DNA of 55,359 bases, taken from contig JBKHAN010000018.1 in assembly GCA_046542845.1 (NCBI GenBank), positions 1 to 55,359 of the forward strand, in the 5' to 3' direction. Positions within the stretch are counted from its first letter, which is position 1. Each line of letters starts with the position of its first letter. Source of the DNA: SKKC01 sp046542845. Its GTDB lineage: Bacteria > Spirochaetota > Spirochaetia > DSM-27196 > SKKC01. Below, piece by piece: positions 17,337-26,635 of this stretch. The position numbers and the translations under genes are program-made. Below the pieces are notes generated by a model, which made no database searches, was not told the DNA's origin, and saw nothing but the letters and a program-made list of their open reading frames with translations.

Positions 17337-18902
17337 TTATGCCATTACGTTCACTGAATGTTCGCTGCCGTTGAACCCGAATACATCCGCGCTCGAGTAT
17401 TCCCGGTCGTTGTACTCGTCCCCGACAGCGGGATGGCTCCGCCGATCCGGCGTCTCATCTGACGCCGCGTACTCACCGGAATCTCCCTGACCGCCATCTT
17501 CGACGGTGACCTCAACACTGCCGGTGTGTATACCGCTTTCCTCGAAACTCCGCTGAAGATCCGCGATGCTGCTGCGAAACGCATCACCCGCTGCTTCATT
17601 GTCGACATATATCCGGAGAGCTACACGGTCTTCGACCATTTCCATGCGAATACGAACGGTGCCGAGGCTTTCGGGTTTCAGCAGAAGACGCAGCTCGCCT
17701 TCGTTATTGTTACGCAGAATGACCTGCGCCTGGCGAACAATATCGGATGCTCCGCCGTCGCGAAGCGTTTGTGCCAGACGCAACGCCGCTTCGGACCGGG
17801 TATCGCCGTTCGTTGCCGACGCTTCCGGTCGCGATTGTGTGCCGAAATCGAACTCCGATCCGCCACCGTCCGCATCCGTCCCGCTCTCTCCGCCGGTTTG
17901 CGCCTGCGAGACGGGCCGTGTCCGCTGGACGCCAACTGCGTCACCGGAATCGTCCGCCCGTCGCGAATCCTGAACTCCGTCCTTCTCCGCACGGTTCGCG
18001 CGCTCGCGTCTCTGGTCGCGCACGTCGATGACGAGGCTGTTGCCCTCGCTGTCCTTCCTGCTGCGCGAGCTGACGGATTCCGCCGCATCTCGCTCGGACC
18101 GAGCGAAGGAATCGGGTCGCTTGTGATCCACGGTTCGAAGTTCTCGCTCCTCGCCGGCGTCGTGGTCGTTCACCCCTTCGCGGTGCATCGTGGGCCTGTC
18201 TCCGTCATTCTGTTGTTTCACGGGACCGGTTTGGGCATTCGTCGCGGTCGCTTCCGACGCTTCCAGGCGGCGCTTATGCGCTCCTGAGGTGACAGCAGCG
18301 GGTTCATTGTCCGCAGGCGATGAATCCGCCGTGTGTTCCATCTGCTCCTTATCGGCTCCGGGCGCGTCAGTACGGACCACGGCCGGGTCACCGCCGCGGT
18401 TGCGGGTTTCACCCGGCGTTTCGGGCGCCAGCCCCGACGTATCCGCGTTCATGCGCTTCTTGGCGCTAACGAAGCGTGAATCTGCATCCCGAGCGTCCGT
18501 TTCCGGCCGGGTGTCCTTGATTCGAGCTGCGAAAGTCGCGGCAACCGCGGCTTTCGCAGCTTCTTCGTCGACCGAATGATCGGAGCGAGTACCACTGCGT
18601 AAGAGCTGTATCTGTTTGACGATCCGAAGCAACTTCTGTGCGGTTTCACCGCTCGAATCGCTTTTCTCCGCTTCATCGGATGCGTGTGCCGCCTGCTGCT
18701 GTTCTTTGTCGGCACGCGTACCGTCCTCCGCGGACTGCCGGGACGTCGAGTCGTGCGATTTCTGCGAGTTGACAGCGGAGACTTCCCGCAAAAGCAATTG
18801 CGAAAAAGCGTCGTTCGCCTGTACCAGATCGGGTGCGTTGACCGCCAGTGATTGTGACACCTGAGGCATTACGCGTGAAGTACTCAATAAATCTGCGGTC
18901 AC
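17337..18902 (-). CDS. fliK: FliK, hook-length control protein
   Basis: 521 residues. The first about 380 are hydrophilic and of low complexity (rich in Asp, Arg, Ser, Ala, Glu), as expected for the disordered ruler part. The C-terminal hook-length domain lies at about 400-475 (GELRLLLKPESLGTVRIRME, VDNEAAGDAFRSSIADLQ). The domain acts on FlhB to switch export specificity. The start is GTG at 18902 with GGGGG five bases upstream. It sits between flbB (74-bp gap) and flgD. The ruler part is poorly conserved, so homology rests on the C terminus and position. Confidence 0.93.
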   Translation of the reverse strand: MTADLLSTSRVMPQVSQSLAVNAPDLVQANDAFSQLLLREVSAVNSQKSHDSTSRQSAEDGTRADKEQQQAAHASDEAEKSDSSGETAQKLLRIVKQIQLLRSGTRSDHSVDEEAAKAAVAATFAARIKDTRPETDARDADSRFVSAKKRMNADTSGLAPETPGETRNRGGDPAVVRTDAPGADKEQMEHTADSSPADNEPAAVTSGAHKRRLEASEATATNAQTGPVKQQNDGDRPTMHREGVNDHDAGEERELRTVDHKRPDSFARSERDAAESVSSRSRKDSEGNSLVIDVRDQRRERANRAEKDGVQDSRRADDSGDAVGVQRTRPVSQAQTGGESGTDADGGGSEFDFGTQSRPEASATNGDTRSEAALRLAQTLRDGGASDIVRQAQVILRNNNEGELRLLLKPESLGTVRIRMEMVEDRVALRIYVDNEAAGDAFRSSIADLQRSFEESGIHTGSVEVTVEDGGQGDSGEYAASDETPDRRSHPAVGDEYNDREYSSADVFGFNGSEHSVNVMA

Positions 18903-18976
18903 TTGTCCCCCGTCTCAGACAGTTCCGGCCATCCCGACCGAGTTCCGTTTGAAGACGCGGAGATCAGTTCGGGAGC

Positions 18977-19603
18977 TTACAACTCCGGTCTCTGCGCCAT
19001 GAGGCGCTGTACGCGGGCCGCTCGTTCCGGTGGGAACTCTGCAAGCCAGACCGAAGACAACGAGAACTCACCTAACTCCTCGGCAAGTTCATCGGTAATC
19101 CTGAGTATGCTGACCACATCCTGGTCTTCATACCCTTCGAGAATTGCGACGGCCTGAGCGGGTGCCATGTTCTGAAGCGTCCGTGCGTTCTGCTCAAGGT
19201 TCGCTCTTCTATTTTCGTACGATCTGACCCGTTCATTGAATGAAAATTCCTGTTCTTCCAGCTGTCGCTCGCGGTCTTCCAGCTCCTCAAGCCTTCGATC
19301 GAAGTCTGCTTGCGCTTCATCGAGTGTTTCCTCACGCCTGTCGAGCTCCTGCTCCCGGAGATCGAGCGAGCTCGCGAGACGGTCGGTTCGCAACTGGTCG
19401 AGCAGAAGCCCGTCCTCGTTCTCGGGAAGCTCGAGACGCGGTGCGATACCAAAGAGCGAAAGAACGGGCCGCAAGGTCGAACGTGCGTCAACAACTCCGA
19501 GGAGGTCGAGCCAGAACGCTCCGCCCCCGAGCAGGGCGAGTATCAGGAGTATCAGGACAATGATTCGGGGTAGAGGACCCACTCTGTCAGGTCTTCTGGC
19601 CAT
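18977..19603 (-). CDS. flbB: FlbB, MotE-like membrane-anchored coiled-coil collar protein
   Basis: 208 residues from ATG 19603, with GAAGGAG six bases upstream; the frame is open further up but only inside fliJ. One membrane helix lies near 13-35, followed by a long charged coiled coil (about 70-135, many Glu/Arg heptads). The C-terminal MgtE-N/MotE-like motif is LQNMAPAQAVAILEGY. In Borrelia, FlbB organises the periplasmic collar that holds the stators. The gene overlaps the end of fliJ by 17 bases. Membrane topology and position support the call. Confidence 0.88.
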   Translation of the reverse strand: MARRPDRVGPLPRIIVLILLILALLGGGAFWLDLLGVVDARSTLRPVLSLFGIAPRLELPENEDGLLLDQLRTDRLASSLDLREQELDRREETLDEAQADFDRRLEELEDRERQLEEQEFSFNERVRSYENRRANLEQNARTLQNMAPAQAVAILEGYEDQDVVSILRITDELAEELGEFSLSSVWLAEFPPERAARVQRLMAQRPEL

Positions 19604-20066
19604 ATTCCACTCCTTCCTCGACCCTTCGCACTGCCCGTGCGCCGACAACGTCGTCAAGTTCGACTGCCTGCACTCTCCGCGCCTCTGCGTAGTGACGAGA
19701 GGACCGTGTTTCCCGAAGTCGTGCGAGAACTTCCGTCTCCCGGTGTGCCGCGTTAAATCGCTCCCGTGCGGAATCAAGCCTCGTCTCGACTTCTGTGCGG
19801 TCCCTGAACCCTGCTTCCAGTTCCCGCTGCATGCGTCTGACATACGCTTCGCGAGCGTAGAGTCCGTTTACATCGACCTGTCCGTCGGGCGACGGGTGGC
19901 CAGTGGCTCCCGTGACGGTCTGGTCAATCTCCATCGAAAGCCATTCGAGTTTCCGATTCACGGCTATAAGTTCGGCGTTCACGTCGGCAAGCGCGTGCTG
20001 CGCCTGACGTTCAACGTGCTCGCGGATGCGTAAAAGCGGGTCAAGCTTGAAGTGGAAGCGCTTCAT
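19587..20066 (-). CDS. fliJ: FliJ, export ATPase-associated coiled-coil protein
   Basis: 159 residues, nearly all predicted coiled coil. It starts MKRFHFKLDPLLRIREHVE, the usual FliJ opening, followed by long heptad-rich helices. It fits into the FliI hexamer and couples it to FlhA. The ATG overlaps the fliI stop by four bases and the 3 prime end overlaps flbB by 17. The call rests on length, coiled-coil pattern, N-terminal signature and order, since FliJ sequences diverge strongly. Confidence 0.92.
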   Translation of the reverse strand: MKRFHFKLDPLLRIREHVERQAQHALADVNAELIAVNRKLEWLSMEIDQTVTGATGHPSPDGQVDVNGLYAREAYVRRMQRELEAGFRDRTEVETRLDSARERFNAAHRETEVLARLRETRSSRHYAEARRVQAVELDDVVGARAVRRVEEGVEYGQKT

Positions 20067-21388
20067 GGGCCATCCTCTCCCGCGAGCCGCTGAATCTCTG
20101 CGACCGTATCTTCGATCGTCGTTGTCTCCTCGACGCCCTGTCGCAGGAAGGCGCGAATTGCATCGATCTTTTCTATCGCCTCATCGATTTCAGGTCGCGA
20201 GCCGCGAGCATAGGCACCAAGACTGATGATATCCTCGTTCTCGGTGTACACGGCGAGGTTCCGCCGCACGTCTGCGACCGCGCGACGCGTACGTTCGTCG
20301 GTAATGCGGTTCTCCAGCCGTGAGATGGAAGCAAGCACGTCGATCGCCGGATAGTGTGCCCGCTGAGCGAGGCGGCGCGAAAGAACGAGGTGCCCGTCGA
20401 GTATACCCCTGACGGTATCGGAGACCGGCTCGTCCATGTCGTCACCCTCGACGAGTATGGTGTAGAAGCCCGTCATGGTTCCAACATCGCTCGTACCACA
20501 GCGCTCAAGCAGCTTGGGGAGACCGCTGAAAACGCTCGGCGTATACCCGCGGTTCGCCGGAAACTCGCCGCGTGCGAGCGAAATTTCCCGAATCGCACGC
20601 GCGTAGCGGGTAACGGAATCAAACAGAAACATGACGTCGTGTCCCTGGTCACGGAAGTACTCGGCGATTGCCGTTGCCACACCGGCTGCCCGGTACCGGG
20701 CCAGAGGGGGCATGTCGCTGGTGGCAACCACCACCACGCTGCGTTTGAGTCCCTCGGGACCAAGATCGTTTTCTATGAACTCGCGGACTTCGCGACCACG
20801 CTCACCGATGAGCGCGATAACGTTTATCGTGGCGTCCGTGTTTCGCGCAATCATCCCGAGGAGCGTACTTTTTCCGACCCCGCTGCCGCTGAATATACCC
20901 ATGCGCTGACCGCGTCCCACCGGTACGAGGCCGTCTATCGCCCGTACCCCGGTCTCAATCTGCCGTGTTATGCGACTCCGCGTCAGCACATCCGGTGGGT
21001 CATTGGTCACAGGATAATGCGTGACCGAGTGTACGTCACCAAGACCGTCTATGGGTCTGCCCCGACCGTCGAGAACCCGACCGAGCAGGCTCTCGCTTAC
21101 AGGTACCCGCAGAACCGACCCGATAGCGGTAACCGTACATCCGACCTCTATGCCCTCAACGTCCTCGTAGGCCATGAGCTGAACCCGGTTTCCGTGCAGC
21201 CCGATCACCTCGGCAGATACGCTTCTCGCACCGTCGTCGAGTTCAATGCGACAGACCTCGCCCACGACAGCCTGTGGTCCTATGCTTTCGAGCAGCAGCC
21301 CCTGTACGCGGTCAACGATTCCGCAGTACTTGACCGGATCGATGTCTTCAACGAGATCACAGTACTTCCTGAACAGCACGCTTGACAT
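20063..21388 (-). CDS. fliI: FliI, flagellar export ATPase
   Basis: 441 residues. Walker A GSGVGKST is preceded by QRMGIFSG. VIALIGERGREVREFIE, the Walker B MFLFDSVTRYARAIREI and GYTPSVFSGLPKLLER are all typical. The protein is homologous to F1 beta. It hydrolyses ATP to help deliver export substrates to the FlhA/FlhB gate. ATG has GGAG nine bases upstream at the end of fliH. It overlaps fliJ by four bases. Identification is secure. Confidence 0.98.
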   Translation of the reverse strand: MSSVLFRKYCDLVEDIDPVKYCGIVDRVQGLLLESIGPQAVVGEVCRIELDDGARSVSAEVIGLHGNRVQLMAYEDVEGIEVGCTVTAIGSVLRVPVSESLLGRVLDGRGRPIDGLGDVHSVTHYPVTNDPPDVLTRSRITRQIETGVRAIDGLVPVGRGQRMGIFSGSGVGKSTLLGMIARNTDATINVIALIGERGREVREFIENDLGPEGLKRSVVVVATSDMPPLARYRAAGVATAIAEYFRDQGHDVMFLFDSVTRYARAIREISLARGEFPANRGYTPSVFSGLPKLLERCGTSDVGTMTGFYTILVEGDDMDEPVSDTVRGILDGHLVLSRRLAQRAHYPAIDVLASISRLENRITDERTRRAVADVRRNLAVYTENEDIISLGAYARGSRPEIDEAIEKIDAIRAFLRQGVEETTTIEDTVAEIQRLAGEDGP

Positions 21389-21394
21389 GGCTGG

Positions 21395-22348
21395 CTACTC
21401 CACCGCATCGAAGCCCGATTCCTTATCCTGGCTTCGAAGCGTTTTTCGTCGTTCGGTAATCGGCACAAGCTCAAGAATCCGGTCTTCGATTTCGCGCAAC
21501 TGCGACGATATGCGGGCGTCGATCTTTCCGAAGTCGGTTTCCACGATGCACCCCCCCCGATCGACGGTCGAATCTTCAAGCACGCTGATATTCTGCACGC
21601 GTTCGATGCGATCAATGAAATCACGGGCATGTTCGGAGACCAGGTTCAAGTCGTCGATATTCACACGAATCGTCACGTCGGCGCGGCTTTTGAGCTTACG
21701 CAGCGCCTGAGCAACGTTGTTCACGACAATGTTCTTCTGGTTCTCGCTTATGACTTTAACGACCTTTCGCGCGATTTCGAGGACAAGATGTATGAGCTGC
21801 GCTTCGCTTTCCTCGATAATCTCTTCGCGGCGTTCAATGGTCTTGTTTATGATCACGTGGAGACGGTCGATAAGGCGATCGACTTCCGCCTGGCCCTGCG
21901 CATAGCCCTCGTCCCGGCCCTTTTCGAAGCCCTCTTCGTATGCGGTGCGCGCCGTCTGTGAAGACTGATCCCGGGCATCGTGAAGGATGCGTTCCGCCTC
22001 TTCGCGAGCCTCAGCTCTTATACGATCTGCCTCTTCTTCGGCGCTGTTCTTGAGGCTTTGCGCGTGCTCGCTCTTGGTTCTGACCTCTTCGAAGGCCAGA
22101 TTCTCAGCTTCCTTGACAATGCGGTCCGCCTCTTCACGGGCGGTACTGATCATCTCAGCTTTTTCCGTCTCCCACTGCTGTCGAAACAACTCCGCCTCGC
22201 GACGAAGGTCGTCCGCAGTCGGCCCGGAGTATTCTTCGGGCTCGATTTCCGGCACGTCGAATGCGGGAATCTCCCGCTCGGGCAGCTGAACAAATACTTT
22301 ACTGTCTGCAAGGCGCACTTCGTGTGCGCGAAATACATTCTTTGCCAC
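21395..22348 (-). CDS. fliH: FliH, export ATPase regulator
   Basis: 317 residues from GTG 22348, chosen because GGAGG lies six bases before it; the frame is open further up but overlaps fliG. The N-terminal extension (about 1-50) is followed by a long Ala/Glu/Arg coiled coil with repeated EEADRIxxEA patterns (about 50-160), including the glycine-spaced GFEKGRDEGYAQGQAEV (the GxxxG region typical of FliH). The C-terminal globular part is at 185-300. It binds FliI as a dimer and links it to the C ring. It follows fliG by 25 bases. Confidence 0.93.
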   Translation of the reverse strand: MAKNVFRAHEVRLADSKVFVQLPEREIPAFDVPEIEPEEYSGPTADDLRREAELFRQQWETEKAEMISTAREEADRIVKEAENLAFEEVRTKSEHAQSLKNSAEEEADRIRAEAREEAERILHDARDQSSQTARTAYEEGFEKGRDEGYAQGQAEVDRLIDRLHVIINKTIERREEIIEESEAQLIHLVLEIARKVVKVISENQKNIVVNNVAQALRKLKSRADVTIRVNIDDLNLVSEHARDFIDRIERVQNISVLEDSTVDRGGCIVETDFGKIDARISSQLREIEDRILELVPITERRKTLRSQDKESGFDAVE

Positions 22349-22373
22349 CGTACCCTCCACGTACCATAGACCG

Positions 22374-23435
<1,062 letters not shown>

Positions 23436-23436
23436 A

Positions 23437-25143
23437 TTATTCCTCCATGAGCCAGGTGCGAATCAGCTGGGCTACATCCTCGGGATGCTCGCGCGCCATG
23501 TTGATCGCATTCTCGTGCATCTCCATGCGCGCGCGCTCCTCGACGCTCATCTCCACCTCTGTACCCTCATCTTCGGCACTGCGGAGCGCTGCCTCACGCA
23601 TTGCCTGATGCTGCCGCGCCAGCTCCTCTTCGCGACGACGTCGGCGCCGTTCGAGTTCGCGCTGTATAATGCGCACAACGATGAAAAGCGCAAGCAGCGC
23701 TGCAAGCCCGAGCAGACTGTACAGTATGATCTGCTGTATCTGCCGCTGCCTGCGAAACACATCATCCTCTTCCCGGTGCTCATCTTCTCGATTGAACTGC
23801 AGGTGCTGCACCCTGACCTGATCGCCTCGTTCGCTTGTGAACCCTACCGCCGCTTCAACGAGCTCCCGCGCGGTCTCGATATCCTCGGGTGTAATCGGCA
23901 CGTACGTCCGCGAGATGCTCCCGTCAGGATTCATGACGACGTTCCCGTTGTCATCATACTCCCATTCCCACCGGCCATCGAGGGCCACACCGACGGAAAT
24001 GCGCTCAACACTTGGGGCTCCGGTTTCGTTGGTAACAGTGCGATTCAGTTCGAAGTTGCGTGTCGTTTCATCGCGCGTGTAGCTGCCGACCACTCCGGCG
24101 CGGTCGAGATACTCCGGAGGCGTCTGCCCCTCCTGACCCGGAGGACCTTCGGGGTTAAACCCGGTTCCTTCGAACTCCTCCAGAAAGTCACGTTCGCTGC
24201 GGGGGATATTGAGAACAAACTCGCTGTCATCGAACGGTGTACGCGGATTGTCGACTCTCGTCGTTATTGGGGAAAACTCTTCCGATTCCCGGGTAAACTT
24301 GCCGAAATCAAGATCGACGTTGATGTTTGCCACACGAACGCGATCAGCACCGAATATCCCTTCGAGTGCGCTCCGGATACTTGAGATGTACTGTTCCTCG
24401 AGATCGCGGGTAACCTCAAGCTCCCGCCGCCTCAGCTCGAGGTCGTCGAACTCAGCGAGCGACTCGAAGTCATTCAGTACGACGCCACTCAGGTCGTTTA
24501 TGGTAATGTTCTCCGCCGCAAGACCTTCGACGGCGAACATAATCAGCCGTTCGATGCCTTCGATCTTCCGCCTGTTCTCGCGGATATCGCTTCCCGGGCG
24601 GGGCTGAATAATGACACTCGCGGTCACAGGCTGCTGGTCTTCGGAGAACAACCGGTCGTCGGGAATGACGATCGTCACACTCGCCGTGTCTACTTCCTCG
24701 AGGGCCACGATATGCTGCTCAAGCGCGCGGGTAATGGAGCGTTGAAGGTTAACGTTGCGCTCAAAGTCCGTCTGTGTCCACCGCTCAATGTCGAACAGCT
24801 CCCAGGGGTCGGTATTCGGAGGAATGAGTTGTTCGCGCGTCAGAACCGAACGCATTCGGCGCGCGGTTGGCTCGTCCTCGACCATGATGCGGTTATCGTT
24901 CTCTATTGTATAGGGAACGTTTTCCTCGTCGAGACGAAAAGAGATCCTGTCGAGTAGCTCGGGGTCTGTCACTGGGCGCGTAAGCAGAGGAACCCTGCTT
25001 GGCGCCGCACTGATCGAAAGGAGTGCAATGACACCCGCGACAGCGGCTATGGCTATGCCTGCGAAAACGATTTTCTGGACGGTTGTCCACTTGGACCACA
25101 GCTGTGATAGCTGCTCCCGCCGCTGCTTAATCCAGTCACTCAT
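23437..25143 (-). CDS. fliF: FliF, MS-ring protein
   Basis: 568 residues from ATG 25143, with GGGAGGGG just before; an upstream in-frame Met at 25155 would place that site inside the gene. The first membrane helix is at about 23-45 and the periplasmic ring-building domains run to about 310 (PVTASVIIQPRPGSD, EGLAAENITINDLSG). An acidic disordered stretch follows. The second membrane helix is at about 455-475 (IILYSLLGLAALLALFIVV), and the C-terminal FliG-binding peptide is HPEDVAQLIRTWL. It builds the MS ring and templates the C ring. It follows fliE after a 119-bp gap with two stem-loops. Confidence 0.97.
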   Translation of the reverse strand: MSDWIKQRREQLSQLWSKWTTVQKIVFAGIAIAAVAGVIALLSISAAPSRVPLLTRPVTDPELLDRISFRLDEENVPYTIENDNRIMVEDEPTARRMRSVLTREQLIPPNTDPWELFDIERWTQTDFERNVNLQRSITRALEQHIVALEEVDTASVTIVIPDDRLFSEDQQPVTASVIIQPRPGSDIRENRRKIEGIERLIMFAVEGLAAENITINDLSGVVLNDFESLAEFDDLELRRRELEVTRDLEEQYISSIRSALEGIFGADRVRVANINVDLDFGKFTRESEEFSPITTRVDNPRTPFDDSEFVLNIPRSERDFLEEFEGTGFNPEGPPGQEGQTPPEYLDRAGVVGSYTRDETTRNFELNRTVTNETGAPSVERISVGVALDGRWEWEYDDNGNVVMNPDGSISRTYVPITPEDIETARELVEAAVGFTSERGDQVRVQHLQFNREDEHREEDDVFRRQRQIQQIILYSLLGLAALLALFIVVRIIQRELERRRRRREEELARQHQAMREAALRSAEDEGTEVEMSVEERARMEMHENAINMAREHPEDVAQLIRTWLMEE

Positions 25144-25180
25144 GTCCCCTCCCATGGGTGCATGTATGCGGAGCGTTGTC

Positions 25181-25210
25181 TTCCGGCGATGCGAACGGAC
25201 ACCGCCGGAA
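25181..25210 (-). other. Stem-loop in the fliE-fliF gap (distal of two)
   Basis: Perfect 8-base GC-rich arms TTCCGGCG and CGCCGGAA are separated by 14 bases. No U-run follows, so a full intrinsic terminator is unlikely. It ends about 38 bases before the fliF start. A second small hairpin lies 27 bases upstream. It may set relative levels of fliE and fliF mRNA or mark a processing site; this is inference. Confidence 0.55.
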
Positions 25211-25237
25211 TTACAATCCGTTCATTATGTACCGAGC

Positions 25238-25250
25238 GCCACTATGTGGC
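25238..25250 (-). other. Small hairpin just after fliE
   Basis: Arms GCCAC and GTGGC with a 3-base loop begin 12 bases after the fliE stop on the minus strand. It is short, could be chance, and lacks a U-run. It is noted because it shares the 119-bp gap with a longer hairpin. Confidence 0.35.
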
Positions 25251-25262
25251 AACACCTGCTGT

Positions 25263-25616
25263 TTACCTCAGATTCGAGATCTCCCGGTATCCCTGTATGA
25301 CACGATCTATCACGTTCCTGGTCAGATTTAAGGCCAGACTTGCCTGATTCGCGGCAATCGTCACGTCGTGCGGATGGACGCTGTCCGGATCGATCACCGC
25401 CTGTACGCTCAGATCCGTGTGCGTCTGCTCGAGTCGACTGACTTCGTCGAGACTGTCCAGAAGCATCATGCCGAACGCCTGCTCACCGCTTGCTGCGTCG
25501 ACAGGCTCACCCGGTCCCGCAAAATGACCAGCACGTGTCCGCGCGAGAAGAACATCATTCCCCCTCACCTGATCAGCGCTTAAACCCGGCGACATCATTG
25601 ATCCAATACTGTCCAT
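25263..25616 (-). CDS. fliE: FliE, MS ring-rod junction protein
   Basis: 117 residues from ATG 25616 (MDSIGSMM). GGGAGGGG lies six bases upstream of this codon but directly abuts the earlier in-frame ATG at 25622, so the later one is preferred. The C-terminal helices SFxxxLxxxLDEVSRLEQT-type and MIAANQASLALNLTRNVIDR-like end are the FliE hallmark (here MLLDSLDEVSRLEQTHTDLS and TIAANQASLALNLTRNVID). It connects the MS ring to the rod and is an early export substrate. It follows flgC by 53 bases. Confidence 0.95.
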   Translation of the reverse strand: MDSIGSMMSPGLSADQVRGNDVLLARTRAGHFAGPGEPVDAASGEQAFGMMLLDSLDEVSRLEQTHTDLSVQAVIDPDSVHPHDVTIAANQASLALNLTRNVIDRVIQGYREISNLR

Positions 25617-25669
25617 GTACATCCCCTCCCACAGAGATCGATTGCGCCCGCGTCAGCGAGCACACGCGA

Positions 25670-26131
25670 TTATGCACGTCCTATCTGCAATGCTCCCTGG
25701 AACATTGACCGCGCGCCGTCTATGACGCGGGTATTTGCTTCGTAATTTCTCGAGGCCGATATCAGATCGACCATCTCGTCAACTATGTTTACATTCGGCA
25801 TCTCCACGTATCCGGCCCGTGGTCCGTCGAGTATCGCATCGGGGTGATTCGGGTCGTAGACCAGACGAGGTTGGGCGTCCAGATCCTTTTCGATATCGAC
25901 GACTCGAACGCCCTGACCGATGCCGTTATCCAGTGCGTCGGGAAGAAACTGGCTTCGCCAATAGGGTTGCTCCACGCGCGGGCGGAATATGACTCTGCTT
26001 CGCCTGAACGGACCGCCCTCGGTCGTACGGGTCGTATTCGCGTTCGCGATATTATCGGCGATCACATCCTGACGAAGGCGCTGCGCCGTCAGCCCTGTCG
26101 CCGCTATGTTCATGGTCGAAAACATTCCCAT
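25670..26131 (-). CDS. flgC: FlgC, proximal rod protein
   Basis: 153 residues. It starts MGMFSTMNIAATGLTAQRLR and continues VIADNIANANTTRT, the rod-type N-terminal motif. The C-terminal motif is PNVNIVDEMVDLISASRNYE. Both are typical of FlgC. ATG has GGAGG six bases upstream. It follows flgB by 12 bases. It forms part of the proximal rod with FlgB and FlgF. Identification is secure. Confidence 0.97.
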   Translation of the reverse strand: MGMFSTMNIAATGLTAQRLRQDVIADNIANANTTRTTEGGPFRRSRVIFRPRVEQPYWRSQFLPDALDNGIGQGVRVVDIEKDLDAQPRLVYDPNHPDAILDGPRAGYVEMPNVNIVDEMVDLISASRNYEANTRVIDGARSMFQGALQIGRA

Positions 26132-26143
26132 GTACGCCTCCGT

Positions 26144-26563
26144 TTACCTGAGCACGATGTTGAGTCGGTTGAAGTGCTCGCCGACGTTCTGTGCCATGAG
26201 CTGATAGTTCAGCATGTTACTAAGCATGTTCATGGACTCCACTTCTATGTCGACGTTATTACCGTTGTTGCGGGCAGTGGTCTCCCAGTCGAGGATTCTC
26301 CTCGGTCGCACGGTGCGGTAATCCGTCGGCCGCTCGAACGCGATATGCCGATCGTCGGTCAGCGTCTCGTTAAAACTCCGGGGCCTTCGCTCGCTTTCTA
26401 TCGCACGGGCAAGTCCGCTTTCGAAGTTAACAAAGCTGCGTTTGAAGCCGGGAGTATCCGCGTTCGAAATATTGTTTGCGATGACATTCTGCCTGAGCAT
26501 ACTGACATCCATGGAACGTTGGAGCACATCCAGGTTTGTGCCCCATGAATTATTCGTAAACAC
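26144..26563 (-). CDS. flgB: FlgB, proximal rod protein
   Basis: 139 residues from GTG 26563 (reading VFTNNSWGTNLDVLQRSMD), with GGAG four to five bases upstream and GGAGG further up. An in-frame ATG at 26626 would add 21 residues with no family similarity and lies across the putative promoter. The motif VIANNISNADTPGFKRSFVN is the rod-protein signature. It is the first flagellar gene in the run and follows hslU after 72 bases. Confidence 0.95.
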   Translation of the reverse strand: MFTNNSWGTNLDVLQRSMDVSMLRQNVIANNISNADTPGFKRSFVNFESGLARAIESERRPRSFNETLTDDRHIAFERPTDYRTVRPRRILDWETTARNNGNNVDIEVESMNMLSNMLNYQLMAQNVGEHFNRLNIVLR

Positions 26564-26605
26564 GACTCTCCGTACCTCCAACTGCTGTGCAGGGTCTTTC
26601 TCTAT

Positions 26606-26632
26606 GTTTCGGCACCTGTGCGCCAAAGTTGA
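26606..26632 (-). promoter_or_regulatory. Candidate sigma-28 type promoter upstream of flgB
   Basis: On the minus strand TCAA is followed by a 15-base spacer and GCCGAAAC. The sigma-28 consensus is TAAA, 15 bases, GCCGATAA, giving 3 of 4 and 6 of 8 matches with exact spacing. It lies in the 72-bp hslU-flgB gap, about 43 bases before the flgB GTG. The cognate factor FliA is encoded at the far end of the same gene run. In Borrelia the corresponding operon is driven by sigma-70, so this is only a candidate. Confidence 0.3.
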
Positions 26633-26635
26633 ACC

